A DNA stretch of 64,000 nucleotides from Flavobacterium sp. M31R6 (lineage in GTDB: Bacteria > Bacteroidota > Bacteroidia > Flavobacteriales > Flavobacteriaceae): contig NZ_CP054141.1 in assembly GCF_013284035.1 (NCBI RefSeq), positions 1,798,001 to 1,862,000 of the forward strand, in the 5' to 3' direction. Within the stretch, counting starts at the first letter, position 1, and each line of letters begins with the position of its first letter. The notes beneath the pieces are model-generated. The model was not told the DNA's origin, ran no database searches, and saw only the letters and a list, made by a program, of their open reading frames with translations. Positions 23,443 through 32,799 of the stretch are shown piece by piece. Both the position numbers and the translations under genes were made by a program.

Positions 23443-26151
23443 TTAAATGGCATTGATTGTATTATTTTTTGGAAAACTAAAATTAAAAGTAGAACCTTTT
23501 CCTTCTTCACTTTCTACCCAAATTTTTCCTCTGTGCTTTTCCACAAATTCTTTGCAAAGAATCAACCCTAATCCAGCACTTGGCTCGTCATCGGTTCCCC
23601 TTCTGTTTGTTTTGACATCAAGTTGGAATATATTTTCGATCATTTTGATATCCATTCCTATTCCAGAATCAACTATTGAAATAATAGTATTTTTTAAATC
23701 TTCTTGCGCATATATTTTTATCTTTCCTTTTTTTGGAGTGAATTTTAAGGCATTGGATAAAATATTTCGGATAACAGACTGCAAAATGTGATGGTCTGCA
23801 AAAATTTTAAGATTTTGATTTATAATAGTTTCGATTGTTATGGCTTTCTTGTTAGCAGCATCTTGTAAGGGCTCTACACATTCTTTTATGACTTTGACCA
23901 AATTACTTTCTTGTGGAGAAAATGGAATCAATCCCTGTTCCATTCGAGACCATTCAAGTAAGTTTTCCAAAAGACGGTTCAAATTGTTAGCAGAACTTCT
24001 CATGTTGATAGCTGCAAATTGAATTTCTTCATTATCCATATCATCAATTTCTTCGGCCAATAGTTCCGTCAGTCCTAAAAATCCATTGAAAGGTCCCCGC
24101 AAATCATGCGCAATGATGGAGAAAAATTTGTCCTTTTGTTTGTTGATGTTTGATATCTCTTCGTTTTTGTTTAATAGTAATTCGTTTGTGTTTCTTTTGA
24201 TTATATACAGCCAGAAGAATAAAATAAAAAGTATTGCAATTGTGATGGTAATAGTTACTAACAAATATACTTTTCTGTAATCACTATTTATTTTAAGTTT
24301 TTGAATCTCAATCTGTTTGTCTCTTAAGTCAATTTCTCGTTTGGATTGAAGATTAGTTAATTTGTTTTGGCTTTCATTTGAAAATAGAGAATCTTTTATA
24401 GTATTGTGTTTTTCAAAATAATTTAAGGCTTCGGTGAAATCACCCTGTTCTTTTTTGGTTTTATAAAGTTCAAGATAGCAAATGCTCAGCCGGTCCAAAA
24501 TACCTTTTTGTGTAAACAAATACGCAGCATTATTAAGAGATTGAGCGGATTGTGCTAGTAATTCTTTTTTATTGCTTGAATTTACTAAAGCCATTTTGTA
24601 ATAGACAATTCCCATTCCTATGTAGTTATTGCCAATATTATAGGTTTGACTTTTATCGTAACTATTTAAAGCTTTTTTGAAATAATCAAGACTCTCTTCA
24701 TATCTTTTTTGGTCAGAATATATTTGTCCAATTTTTGAATAACAATATCCTAAACCATTTAAATCATACATGGAAAGATTTAGGTCTTTTGATTTAGTAT
24801 AATATTCAAAAGCTTTCCTATAATTTTTTTCATTGTAATAGGCCGAGGCAATATTATTCAAGTTATAAACCATTGATATTTTATTGCCCGTTTTTTTGTT
24901 TATCTCAAATGCCTTATCGAAGTACTTAAACGCTTGATTGTGTTTTTTTATTTCAACATATACCAACCCTAAATTGTTATAAGCTTCCGAAATACCAGTT
25001 TGGTCATTTAGTTCTTTATATTTGGATAATGACAGGTCAAAATAGTTGATGGCCTTATTATAGTCAGTTAATACCCATTGGCATACCCCAAGGTTGTTAT
25101 ATGCCAAAGCAATTCCTTTTTTCCAGTTTATTTTTGTTGCCAGTTTAAGAGCTCTTTCTCCATAAGGAATTCCTTCTTTTGGATTGGTGTAAAAATAACT
25201 ACTGGTTAATCTGTTTAGAATGTTGATTCTTGTAGTGTCTTCTGTCGCTTTTCCGAGTGATTCTTTTAAAGAATCTATTGATTGTGAATACTGTTGTTGT
25301 TTTGAGGATGTTTGTTCCAAAGCCTTCTTTGAAAGAGCGATATATTTGTTTTTATTTATAGCATCCGACTTGGACATCAAAAGATAAGTTTCGCTCAATT
25401 GCTTAAGTGTATTGTCAATGTTGCCTATTTGATTTTTATCGTATTTATTTAAAGCCATTGATAAATAACTTACCGCTTTTGGATATTCTTTTTGCTTTGA
25501 ATAAATTTCGCCAATACGTGCGTAGCAATAGGCTAGTCCATTATTGTCCTTTATTTCTTCATTTATTTTAATGGATTGTTTGTATTGTTCAAGCGCTTTT
25601 GAATTATTATTTTGTTTGAAATAAACATCGGCAATATCATTTAAGCCATATACTATTAATAATTTATTGTTTAGTAGTTGGTTAATTTTTAATGCTTGTT
25701 CAAAATATAAAAGTGCTTCTGGATATTTTTTTTGTACCAAATAAACAAGCCCAATATTTTTGAGCGTGCCAGAAACAGCTGATTTCTTTGGTATTTGTTT
25801 GTATAATTGTAACGCTTTCTGCAAATGATTTATGGCTTCAGTATAATTGGCTTCAGTTTGGTAGCAAATTCCCAGATTTTCATTTGCTTCGGCCATTCCT
25901 TTTTTCCAATTTAAACTATCTGATAATGATAATGCATTCCTCCCATATTTTAGCCCTTCTTGCGGATTGGAATACCTGTATGTTGCAGCAATTTCGTTTA
26001 GGATATTTATTTTGGTAGTGTCAACGGTCGTTTTCTGAAGTTTTATTTTTAATGTCGCTACTAATTCTGGATTTTGGTCTTGAGAATAAGCAAAGTTACC
26101 TAGTATGACTAGGCAGATTATCCATTTATTTATTTTGTGAAGGATGTTCAT
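23443..26151 (-). CDS. TPR-sensor histidine kinase C with a duplicated sensor module (902 residues)
   Basis: The first gene of the three-kinase operon. It is about 265 residues longer than its paralogues because the TPR sensor occurs twice. Residues ~25-300 and ~300-590 each begin with the same opening pattern, VDTTKINILNEIAATYRYSNPQEGL and EDTTRINILNRLTSSYFYTNPKEGI (compared in short pieces), and each carries its own TPR array. A membrane span (~630-652) leads to HisKA with His682, then LSNALKFTP, DSGIGM and GLGLILC. A minus-strand TATTTTTG at 26239-26232 is a likely promoter about 80 bp upstream. Confidence 0.92.
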   Translation of the reverse strand: MNILHKINKWIICLVILGNFAYSQDQNPELVATLKIKLQKTTVDTTKINILNEIAATYRYSNPQEGLKYGRNALSLSDSLNWKKGMAEANENLGICYQTEANYTEAINHLQKALQLYKQIPKKSAVSGTLKNIGLVYLVQKKYPEALLYFEQALKINQLLNNKLLIVYGLNDIADVYFKQNNNSKALEQYKQSIKINEEIKDNNGLAYCYARIGEIYSKQKEYPKAVSYLSMALNKYDKNQIGNIDNTLKQLSETYLLMSKSDAINKNKYIALSKKALEQTSSKQQQYSQSIDSLKESLGKATEDTTRINILNRLTSSYFYTNPKEGIPYGERALKLATKINWKKGIALAYNNLGVCQWVLTDYNKAINYFDLSLSKYKELNDQTGISEAYNNLGLVYVEIKKHNQAFKYFDKAFEINKKTGNKISMVYNLNNIASAYYNEKNYRKAFEYYTKSKDLNLSMYDLNGLGYCYSKIGQIYSDQKRYEESLDYFKKALNSYDKSQTYNIGNNYIGMGIVYYKMALVNSSNKKELLAQSAQSLNNAAYLFTQKGILDRLSICYLELYKTKKEQGDFTEALNYFEKHNTIKDSLFSNESQNKLTNLQSKREIDLRDKQIEIQKLKINSDYRKVYLLVTITITIAILFILFFWLYIIKRNTNELLLNKNEEISNINKQKDKFFSIIAHDLRGPFNGFLGLTELLAEEIDDMDNEEIQFAAINMRSSANNLNRLLENLLEWSRMEQGLIPFSPQESNLVKVIKECVEPLQDAANKKAITIETIINQNLKIFADHHILQSVIRNILSNALKFTPKKGKIKIYAQEDLKNTIISIVDSGIGMDIKMIENIFQLDVKTNRRGTDDEPSAGLGLILCKEFVEKHRGKIWVESEEGKGSTFNFSFPKNNTINAI

Positions 26152-26572
26152 TGAAGCTTTTTGTCGATCTTTTTTTATTAAAATAGTATTGAAATAGAAA
26201 ATTTTGTATTGTCGTTATCCAACAATCGTACCAAAAATACTAAACATATAGATGTATGACACTTTTTGATAGATAAAATGCATAATATGTTAATTTTTGT
26301 AGTATTAAATTTATTTTTATTTAATTTCTTTTTAATGCGCTATTATGAATTTGGGATAATGACAGTTTTTTTTATGTAATTTATTGATTAAGAATTGTTT
26401 TGTCATAAAGTTATAAATTTATATTCACCAGAAGTATTCATTTCATTTTTCTAAAGAATTAAATTTTGCTTTTTTAATTGTATTCTTTGTTTTTGATTTC
26501 TAAAAATGGAATTCCCTTAAAAAAGGATACCTTTGTGGGCTGTAAGAAATAAATAAATTAAAAGGTATCTAT
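26152..26572. other. 421-bp divergent region upstream of the kinase operon
   Basis: It holds the minus-strand -7 element of the kinase operon (26232-26239) and, at the right end, the TACCTTTG element and inverted repeat of the next gene. The middle is plain AT-rich sequence in which I see no gene. Confidence 0.5.
26525..26571 (+). promoter_or_regulatory. -7 element overlapped by an inverted repeat
   Basis: TACCTTTG at 26528-26535 is a -7 element. It lies in the left arm of an inverted repeat, GGATACCTTT with AAAGGTATCT, whose right arm ends just before the start codon at 26573. It could be an operator or a 5'-leader hairpin that hides the start. Confidence 0.4.
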
Positions 26573-27010
26573 ATGAAAATAAATCCAAAAAACGGAATTG
26601 ACAAACTCATTTTCGGAATGAAACAAAATGATGTTATTGCTGTTTACGGTAAGCCTAATAAAAATTACAAAGACGAAGATGATAATGTGATTTTTGTTTA
26701 TAATGACCTTAAGATCCGTTTGACTTTTTATGAAGAAGAAGATTTGAAATTGGGATATTTAGTGGCCTCAAGTCCAAGTTTGGAGTTACTTGGTAATAAA
26801 ATCATCAATAGAAAAATATCGGACGTAAAAAAGGATTTGGCACAAAAAGGAATAACCAAATTTTCTCAGGAGGAATTCGATACTTTCGAAAATTACTTCA
26901 ATGAAGAAAATTGGATTATTCTTCAAACCGAATTTGATGAAGTAGTTAAATTCGAAATTGGAGCAATAATCAATAATAAAGATGAATTTGACTGGAAGTT
27001 TAAAAAGTAG
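26573..27010 (+). CDS. Conserved hypothetical protein, 145 residues
   Basis: A small soluble acidic protein with no signal peptide. It begins MKINPKNGIDKLIFGMKQNDVIAVYGKPNKNYKDED and continues with a beta-rich domain (VIFVYNDLKIRLTFYEEEDLKLGYL). The opening F-G-M-x(3)-D-V-x-x-x-x-G-x-P resembles the pattern seen in BLIP/SmpA-like folds, but this is weak. It may be a cytoplasmic immunity-like or housekeeping protein; I do not assign one. It stands alone, convergent with the peptidylprolyl isomerase gene across a shared terminator. Confidence 0.65.
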   Translation: MKINPKNGIDKLIFGMKQNDVIAVYGKPNKNYKDEDDNVIFVYNDLKIRLTFYEEEDLKLGYLVASSPSLELLGNKIINRKISDVKKDLAQKGITKFSQEEFDTFENYFNEENWIILQTEFDEVVKFEIGAIINNKDEFDWKFKK

Positions 27011-27031
27011 TTTTGTTCATTTTATATAAAT

Positions 27032-27072
27032 AATAAAACCCAACAGTTTCTTTAAATCTGTTGGGTTTTATT
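27032..27072. terminator. Bidirectional terminator
   Basis: A perfect 15-bp stem (AATAAAACCCAACAG with its complement) around TTTCTTTAAAT lies between the converging hypothetical gene and the peptidylprolyl isomerase gene, with A/T flanks suited to both directions. Confidence 0.85.
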
Positions 27073-27089
27073 TATAATTGTTTAAATAT

Positions 27090-28163
27090 TTATTGATTTA
27101 TTTTAATCAATTCTACTTCAAAGATTAAATCGCTTTTTGGAGGAATAGCACCAGGATACCCTCGTTCTCCATAAGCCAAAGTATAAGGTATATAAAATTT
27201 ATATTTTGCACCTTCCTTCATCAATTGAAGTCCTTCTGTCCAACCTTTAATTACCTGATTTAAATTAAAATCGATTGGTTCACCACGTTGAACACTGCTG
27301 TCGAAAACTGTACCATTGACAAAACTTCCTGTGTAATGCGCTTTGATATTACTGGTTAATGTTGGCATTGCACCCGTACCTTCTTTTAAAACAATATATT
27401 TTAAACCACTTGCAGTTGTTTGTCCATTAGCAAATTCTTTCAAAGCTATAGCATTTGCTGCAGCTCTTTCACTTTCTTCTTTCTCAGCTTTTAATTTATC
27501 TTCAACCGCTTTATTTCCGTAATAGTCAGTGAATACTTTTGCAGCATCAAATTTTTTGGCTGCTTCTCCTTTTCTAGAAATAGTAATCTTTGTGATCACA
27601 TCATCTTGCGCAATAGCATTTACTACTGCCATTCCTTGTATTACTTGACCATAAATAGTATGTTTACCATTCAGCCAAGGAGTATCTTTGTGAGTAATAA
27701 AAAATTGACTTCCATTGGTAGCGGGACCAGAATTTGCCATAGCAAGAATTCCTGCTTTGTCAAATTTCGAATCGGTAAATTCATCTTTGAAAGCATAGCC
27801 AGGTCCGCCAGAACCATTACCGTCAGGATCGCCACCTTGAATCATGAAATCTTTGATTACTCTGTGAAATTTTAGACCATCAAAAAAAGGTTTTCCTTTT
27901 AGTCTTTCAACTTTTACAAATGGATTTTTTCCTTCTGCCAAGCTTATAAAATTTGCTACTGTAATAGGCGTTTTTTTGTAAAATAATTCAACTGTAATAT
28001 TTCCTTTGTTCGTTGCGATAGTGGCATAAATGCCTTCTGGAGTAACAGTAGAAGACGCTTTTACAGTTGTTCCTGGTTTTTTTGTAGCAACAGGTTTTTT
28101 TGTGTTTTGTGCGTGTAAATTGAATAACCCTAAAAAGAGTAATAATGCGATTTTAGATTTCAT
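27090..28163 (-). CDS. Secreted peptidylprolyl isomerase, cyclophilin-FKBP fusion
   Basis: This foldase joins two unrelated isomerase domains. After a signal peptide ([19 protein letters not shown]) comes a cyclophilin domain (~45-215: [47 protein letters not shown]). A helical linker (~215-250) leads to an FKBP domain (~255-357: [47 protein letters not shown]). It should speed proline isomerisation of exported proteins. It is the last gene of an operon with a paralogue and gldI. The ATG at 28163 is preferred because it begins the signal peptide; the longer frame starts only at a TTG. Confidence 0.9.
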   Translation of the reverse strand: MKSKIALLLFLGLFNLHAQNTKKPVATKKPGTTVKASSTVTPEGIYATIATNKGNITVELFYKKTPITVANFISLAEGKNPFVKVERLKGKPFFDGLKFHRVIKDFMIQGGDPDGNGSGGPGYAFKDEFTDSKFDKAGILAMANSGPATNGSQFFITHKDTPWLNGKHTIYGQVIQGMAVVNAIAQDDVITKITISRKGEAAKKFDAAKVFTDYYGNKAVEDKLKAEKEESERAAANAIALKEFANGQTTASGLKYIVLKEGTGAMPTLTSNIKAHYTGSFVNGTVFDSSVQRGEPIDFNLNQVIKGWTEGLQLMKEGAKYKFYIPYTLAYGERGYPGAIPPKSDLIFEVELIKINQ

Positions 28164-28195
28164 TGTATAAAATTTAAGTGTCAACTATTTTAAAA

Positions 28196-29320
28196 TTAAT
28201 TAGGCATTTTTTCCATTAATTCAATCTCAAAAATGATATTGGTATTTGGTGGAATTACGTCACCTGCACCAGCTTCTCCATATGCAAGATGTGAAGGAAT
28301 AAAAAGAACAGCTTTGTCTCCGATGGACATTTTTTCTATTCCTTCAATAAATCCAGGAATTAAACCATCTTTTCTGCCTGCTTGAAATGGGATTGGAGTG
28401 TATTGATTGGCTGCTGCTCTTGCCGGATCAAATTTTCCAAAAGTTTTGGATACATCTTCAATACTTGTGTCAAATAAAGTACCGTTTTCCAAAAATCCTG
28501 CATAATGAATGTAAACAGTTGAACCCATAGCTGGCTTTTTGCCGCCACTTTTTTTAGTGATTACATACTGAAGTCCAGTTGCTGTTTTGGTGGCTTTACT
28601 TTTTAATTCCGTAAAAGAAGCTACTTTTTGATCACAAACGGCTTTGTATTTGGCTTCATATTCTTTTTTTGCAGCGGCTTCTGCGGCTACTTTTTGTTTT
28701 TGGCTTTCAGATTCTATTTTGAAATAATCGTAAAAAGTTTTTTTAGCATCAAATTTCTTGGCATCTTCACCATTTCTGATGATAGTTACACTTTTTATAA
28801 AATCATCTTGCTCTATTTTATTCACCACTTCAAGGTTGTAATCTACTACATGTCCAAAAATAGTGTGCTTTCCGTCTAACCAAGGGGTCTCTAAATGGGT
28901 GATGAAAAATTGGCTGCTATTGGTTCCAGGTCCATTATTGGCCATTGCCAAAATTCCACCTTTGTCAAATTTCAAATCGCTAAATTCATCTTTAAATTTG
29001 TATCCTGTATCTCCAGATCCTGTTCCAAGTGGATCGCCAGTTTGTATCATGAAGTCTTTGATAACTCTATGAAATTTTAGTCCGTTGTAAAATGGTTTTC
29101 CTTTCAAAGTATCATTGACAACAAATTCATTTTCGCCTTCAGCCAATGTAATGAAGTTAGCAACTGTTACTGGAGCTTTTTTATAATCTAATTCCAATAG
29201 GATACTTCCTTTATTGGTTTCTATTTCGGCATATAAACCATCAGGTAAATTGTTGTGTTCTTTGTTACAGGAAATTAAAGTTGTAATGAGGAGTAGTGCA
29301 AATAAAATATTTTTTTTCAT
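28196..29320 (-). CDS. Lipoprotein peptidylprolyl isomerase, cyclophilin-FKBP fusion
   Basis: A 374-residue paralogue of the next gene downstream, with the same cyclophilin ([45 protein letters not shown]) and FKBP (ITKKSGGKKPAMGSTVYIHYAG, FDTSIEDVSKTFG, IPSHLAYGEAGAG) domains and a KQKVAAEAAAKKEYEAKYKA helical linker. Here the N-terminus is a lipoprotein signal (LLITTLISC, Cys18), so the enzyme is probably membrane-anchored while its paralogue is soluble. It sits between gldI and the second fusion, about 100 bp after gldI. Confidence 0.9.
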   Translation of the reverse strand: MKKNILFALLLITTLISCNKEHNNLPDGLYAEIETNKGSILLELDYKKAPVTVANFITLAEGENEFVVNDTLKGKPFYNGLKFHRVIKDFMIQTGDPLGTGSGDTGYKFKDEFSDLKFDKGGILAMANNGPGTNSSQFFITHLETPWLDGKHTIFGHVVDYNLEVVNKIEQDDFIKSVTIIRNGEDAKKFDAKKTFYDYFKIESESQKQKVAAEAAAKKEYEAKYKAVCDQKVASFTELKSKATKTATGLQYVITKKSGGKKPAMGSTVYIHYAGFLENGTLFDTSIEDVSKTFGKFDPARAAANQYTPIPFQAGRKDGLIPGFIEGIEKMSIGDKAVLFIPSHLAYGEAGAGDVIPPNTNIIFEIELMEKMPN

Positions 29321-29419
29321 ATGTAGATAATATTATTTTTTCATTGGAGTATGGAATTCGCATGTCTTTATTGGCATGGGTAACCTATTTAAGGTTATGC
29401 TCATTTCATTCTGCTTTTT

Positions 29420-30067
29420 TTAATTTGTTAACGTGTCTTTTATGGTTGATTTGGGTTTTATAGGCATAGGAGGGCTAACTTTTGCGACGGTATTAGGTTG
29501 AATTTGCGCATTATATTTAGATTCAGGCATAAAGTCGCGAAGGGTAACAGTGCAAAGTAAAGGTTGATTGGTACCTATTTTATTATTGTCACCATGATAC
29601 CCATAACCCATATGCGAAGTAAAAAGGAAATGTACTTTTTCTGTTTTTCGCATAAGTTTTATTCCATCTCTCAATCCCATCATGATTTCCTGTTTGTCTA
29701 CTTTGTAAATCTGAGGCTCTAATTCGGCTTCGGAATAAATAATATTGCCTTTCAAATCTTTTATTTCATAATCAAAAAAAGCAATATCTCCTTTTTTGGG
29801 AGTAAGACTATCGGTCAGGTTTCTGGTTTCGTAGTAATACCAATATCCTTTTTTGGAGGCTATGTATTTTTTCGTGGGATCACTTTTTATTACAGCTTCG
29901 ATTTGGTCTTCTTCTCCAGCGATCATTTTCTTGTTTCGGGCTATAGATTGCTTCATGAAGCTTCCGGATGATTGTGAAACAGGTCTTCTGGCTTCTTGAT
30001 GCTGTTTGCAACTCGTCAATAAAACGGCAGCAAAAAAGGTAATTAGTAATACTTTAAAATAGTTCAT
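29420..30067 (-). CDS. gldI: Gliding motility lipoprotein GldI, FKBP-type peptidylprolyl isomerase
   Basis: GldI is a lipoprotein foldase needed for gliding in Flavobacterium johnsoniae, thought to help fold gliding and type IX secretion components. This protein has 215 residues, a lipobox AVLLTSC (Cys20), a linker with ARRPVSQSSGSFMKQSIARNK, and a C-terminal FKBP-like domain (KKGDIAFFDYEIKDLKG, IYKVDKQEIMMGLRDGIKLM, HFLFTSHMGYGYHGDNNKIG). It lies 6 bp after the DHH phosphoesterase gene and ahead of two more isomerases, the conserved flavobacterial arrangement. Confidence 0.9.
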   Translation of the reverse strand: MNYFKVLLITFFAAVLLTSCKQHQEARRPVSQSSGSFMKQSIARNKKMIAGEEDQIEAVIKSDPTKKYIASKKGYWYYYETRNLTDSLTPKKGDIAFFDYEIKDLKGNIIYSEAELEPQIYKVDKQEIMMGLRDGIKLMRKTEKVHFLFTSHMGYGYHGDNNKIGTNQPLLCTVTLRDFMPESKYNAQIQPNTVAKVSPPMPIKPKSTIKDTLTN

Positions 30068-30073
30068 GGGCTA

Positions 30074-31078
30074 TTATATTTTTAATTTTTGTACTAAACT
30101 TTCAAATTTGTGTAGTGTTTCCTCCATTGATACTTCCGATTTTCCTCCGGCAGCATTGCTGTGTCCTCCACCTTGAAAATGATCTCTGGCAAATTGATTT
30201 ACATCAAAATCACCTTGTGAGCGAAAAGAAATTTTGATGATTCCTTCTTCTTTATTTTCGATAAAAATAGCAGTAAAAACAATTCCTTTTATGCTTAAAC
30301 CATAATTAACAATGCCTTCAGTGTCACCTTTTACATAATTAAAACTGTTTAATTCCTCTTGTGTCAATGAAGTGTAGGATGTTTTATGATCCATCATCAC
30401 TTTCATGTTTTGTAAAGCACGACCCAATAGTTGCAAACGATTATAGGAACTATTGTCAAATAATAAGGTTGGGATCAAACTATTTTCGACTCCTAGGTCA
30501 ATTAATTCGGCAATTATTCTATGAGTTGTTCCAGTAGTCTTTGGAAATCGGAACGAGCCAGAATCAGTTAGGATTCCTGTATAAATGCAAGTAGCAATTG
30601 TTTTATCGATATCTTGTTTTTTATCTAAAAAGGAAATGAAATTATACACCATTTCGCAAGTAGAACCAAATGCAACATCCGAATAGGTATAAGTAGCATA
30701 ATCGTCTGGCCATTGATGATGGTCAATCATGATAAAAGGAGCGGTAAGTTTTTCTAAAACCTGTTCCATTTCGCCCACTCTGTGGAGTGCATTAAAATCC
30801 AAAGTAAAAATAAGTTCAGCTTCTTCTAGTATTTTGGTACAAAACTCTTTATCTTTTTCGTATATTTTAACCGTTTCGGAGCCTGGCATCCACGCTAGAA
30901 AATCGGGAAAATCATTTGGAGAAATCACTGTAGGATTGTGATTGTTTTTTATTAAAAAATGATATAATGCTAATGTTGAACCCATGGCGTCTCCGTCTGG
31001 ACCTCTATGTGGAATTATGGCAATTTTTTTTGGAGTTGATAATAACAACTGTATCGCTTGTATGTCTTGTATATTCAT
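30074..31078 (-). CDS. DHH-family phosphoesterase (NrnA-like oligoribonuclease / pAp phosphatase)
   Basis: The 334-residue protein has the DHH domain motifs PHRGPDGDAMGSTLAL (metal ligands), LDFNALHRVGEM and IDHHQWPDDY, and the DHHA1 glycine motif DHFQGGGHSNAAGG near the C-terminus. NrnA-type enzymes degrade very short RNA oligonucleotides and dephosphorylate 3'-phosphoadenosine 5'-phosphate in the cytoplasm. It is the first gene of the gldI operon (6-bp spacing), which is commonly seen in this family of bacteria. Confidence 0.88.
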   Translation of the reverse strand: MNIQDIQAIQLLLSTPKKIAIIPHRGPDGDAMGSTLALYHFLIKNNHNPTVISPNDFPDFLAWMPGSETVKIYEKDKEFCTKILEEAELIFTLDFNALHRVGEMEQVLEKLTAPFIMIDHHQWPDDYATYTYSDVAFGSTCEMVYNFISFLDKKQDIDKTIATCIYTGILTDSGSFRFPKTTGTTHRIIAELIDLGVENSLIPTLLFDNSSYNRLQLLGRALQNMKVMMDHKTSYTSLTQEELNSFNYVKGDTEGIVNYGLSIKGIVFTAIFIENKEEGIIKISFRSQGDFDVNQFARDHFQGGGHSNAAGGKSEVSMEETLHKFESLVQKLKI

Positions 31079-31246
31079 AGTTTGCGAAATTACATTTTTT
31101 AAACTAAAAGTTGAAAGCTTTTAAGAAATTATAAAGAAATATAGACTATAGGTATTCTGATTTTTTTTTGCGCCTAAGACTTTAATGAAAAATTTATTTC
31201 GTTATCAGTTTAAATGGAATCACTATTTTTTTGGTTCAAAGCAAAC

Positions 31247-32722
31247 TTAGAATTCCTGTGTTGAATTGTTTTTAATTACTGTCATAATCTTAGTAATCTC
31301 ACTATTAAGATATCCTATTTTAGAATCGTATTTATCTGTGTTTTCATTTAATTTGTTATACGCAAGTTCGTATAATTCTGTCCGTAACTTACAATATTCA
31401 ATTAAATTTTTGTTATTGATGTGAATTTTTTCAGGAAGATACAACTTGTCCAACTCTTTTATTAATTTAATGTTTTCTTCCCAATAATAAATGCCTCTAT
31501 CTTTAATCATGTAAAGCATTTGTTCTTTTGAAGAACTAGAGCCATAAGCTTCTAATGCCATTTTTTCCATATCAACGAAATCTTGCATTCTGTTTTCATA
31601 TTCCATTGTTTGATATATATACATTTTGGAGTTTCTACAAATGATTGACAAAGCTATAATAAGTGGGATTGATACGGAATAGATTGCAATTATTGCCTTT
31701 TTTCTTTGTCCATCCAAGAGTGCGAGTATAATGCCAAATAAGATTCCAGAAAGAAATCCTCCAATATGTGCTGCGCCATCTATCCCATCCTTGTAACCAC
31801 TGAGTAGATTTATGGAAATTAAACTAATAAGAGGTAGTAATAAATTAGAATTTAATTTTTCGTCTAATTTTTTAAAAAGAACAAAAATTATTAAAATTCC
31901 ACACAGTCCAAAAATGGCACCAGATGCTCCAGCACTAACTAAATTATCGTTCCAATATAAACTTGTAATACTGGCAAGTATTCCACAAAAAAGATAAGTA
32001 GTCAGTAGTTGCCATTTTTCCATGTAAGGTTCAAGCAGTAAGCCAATATAAGCTAAGCTGATACAATTCATGAAAAGATGAATAATTCCAAAATGAATGA
32101 AACAGGAAGAAAGTAATCTCCACCATTCATTTTCGGTAGTTAATGGGCCATAATTTCCACCCCAATCAATGATTTCCTGAATCTCGGGAATGAAAATATT
32201 GACTCCTAATAAGCCCATCAAAATAAAAATTAAGATGTTTAAATTGATAAGGATTGGGGTAATAAAATAATTTTTTGTTGGTATAAAAATAGAGAAGAAT
32301 GAATAGAAGCGGTTTGTTTTTATGGCCTCTGTATTTTGATTAAGAATGTTGTTTTTTAGAGTAGTAATGTATTCAGAAAGCAAATTTTCAGAGAATTCTA
32401 AATTTTCATTTTGACTATCTGCTTCATAAAATAATTCTAAAAATGCTTCAATATTCTTCTTATTTCGACCTTTATCATAAATTTGGTTGCCATTACTAGA
32501 ACTGATAAAATAGGCAGCTTCGGTTTCTATTGTAATATGAATTTTCTCATTCCAAGTGTTTTGAGAATTAACTGTTTCAAATGTTATTTCCTTTTTGTTA
32601 ATCTCAATTAATTGCCAATTTAGTTTTTTGGAAATTTCAATAGCTTTGAAAATAAATTTATTTTTCGATAAATTGTTTAATGGTAGGCCGTGTAAAAAAG
32701 AAGAAGGGAATCCAAAAGCCAT
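31247..32722 (-). CDS. Rhomboid-family intramembrane serine protease with extra cytoplasmic domains
   Basis: The core (~155-345) has six or more membrane spans. It shows IHFGIIHLFMNCISL (the H-x(3)-N type helix 2 motif), the catalytic serine motif SAGASGAIFG and the catalytic histidine in GAAHIGGFLSG, so it should cleave membrane proteins within the bilayer. At 491 residues it is far longer than GlpG. An N-terminal ~150-residue soluble part (with NGNQIYDKGRNKKNIEAFLELFY) and a C-terminal ~130-residue helical part flank the core. Substrates are unknown. It is monocistronic or leads no obvious operon. Confidence 0.87.
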   Translation of the reverse strand: MAFGFPSSFLHGLPLNNLSKNKFIFKAIEISKKLNWQLIEINKKEITFETVNSQNTWNEKIHITIETEAAYFISSSNGNQIYDKGRNKKNIEAFLELFYEADSQNENLEFSENLLSEYITTLKNNILNQNTEAIKTNRFYSFFSIFIPTKNYFITPILINLNILIFILMGLLGVNIFIPEIQEIIDWGGNYGPLTTENEWWRLLSSCFIHFGIIHLFMNCISLAYIGLLLEPYMEKWQLLTTYLFCGILASITSLYWNDNLVSAGASGAIFGLCGILIIFVLFKKLDEKLNSNLLLPLISLISINLLSGYKDGIDGAAHIGGFLSGILFGIILALLDGQRKKAIIAIYSVSIPLIIALSIICRNSKMYIYQTMEYENRMQDFVDMEKMALEAYGSSSSKEQMLYMIKDRGIYYWEENIKLIKELDKLYLPEKIHINNKNLIEYCKLRTELYELAYNKLNENTDKYDSKIGYLNSEITKIMTVIKNNSTQEF

Positions 32723-32799
32723 TTTTCTGATGATTAAGTTTGTAAAGTAACAATACTACAAAAAAAATCATAAATAAAGTGTAAAACATTTTTTTTAGG

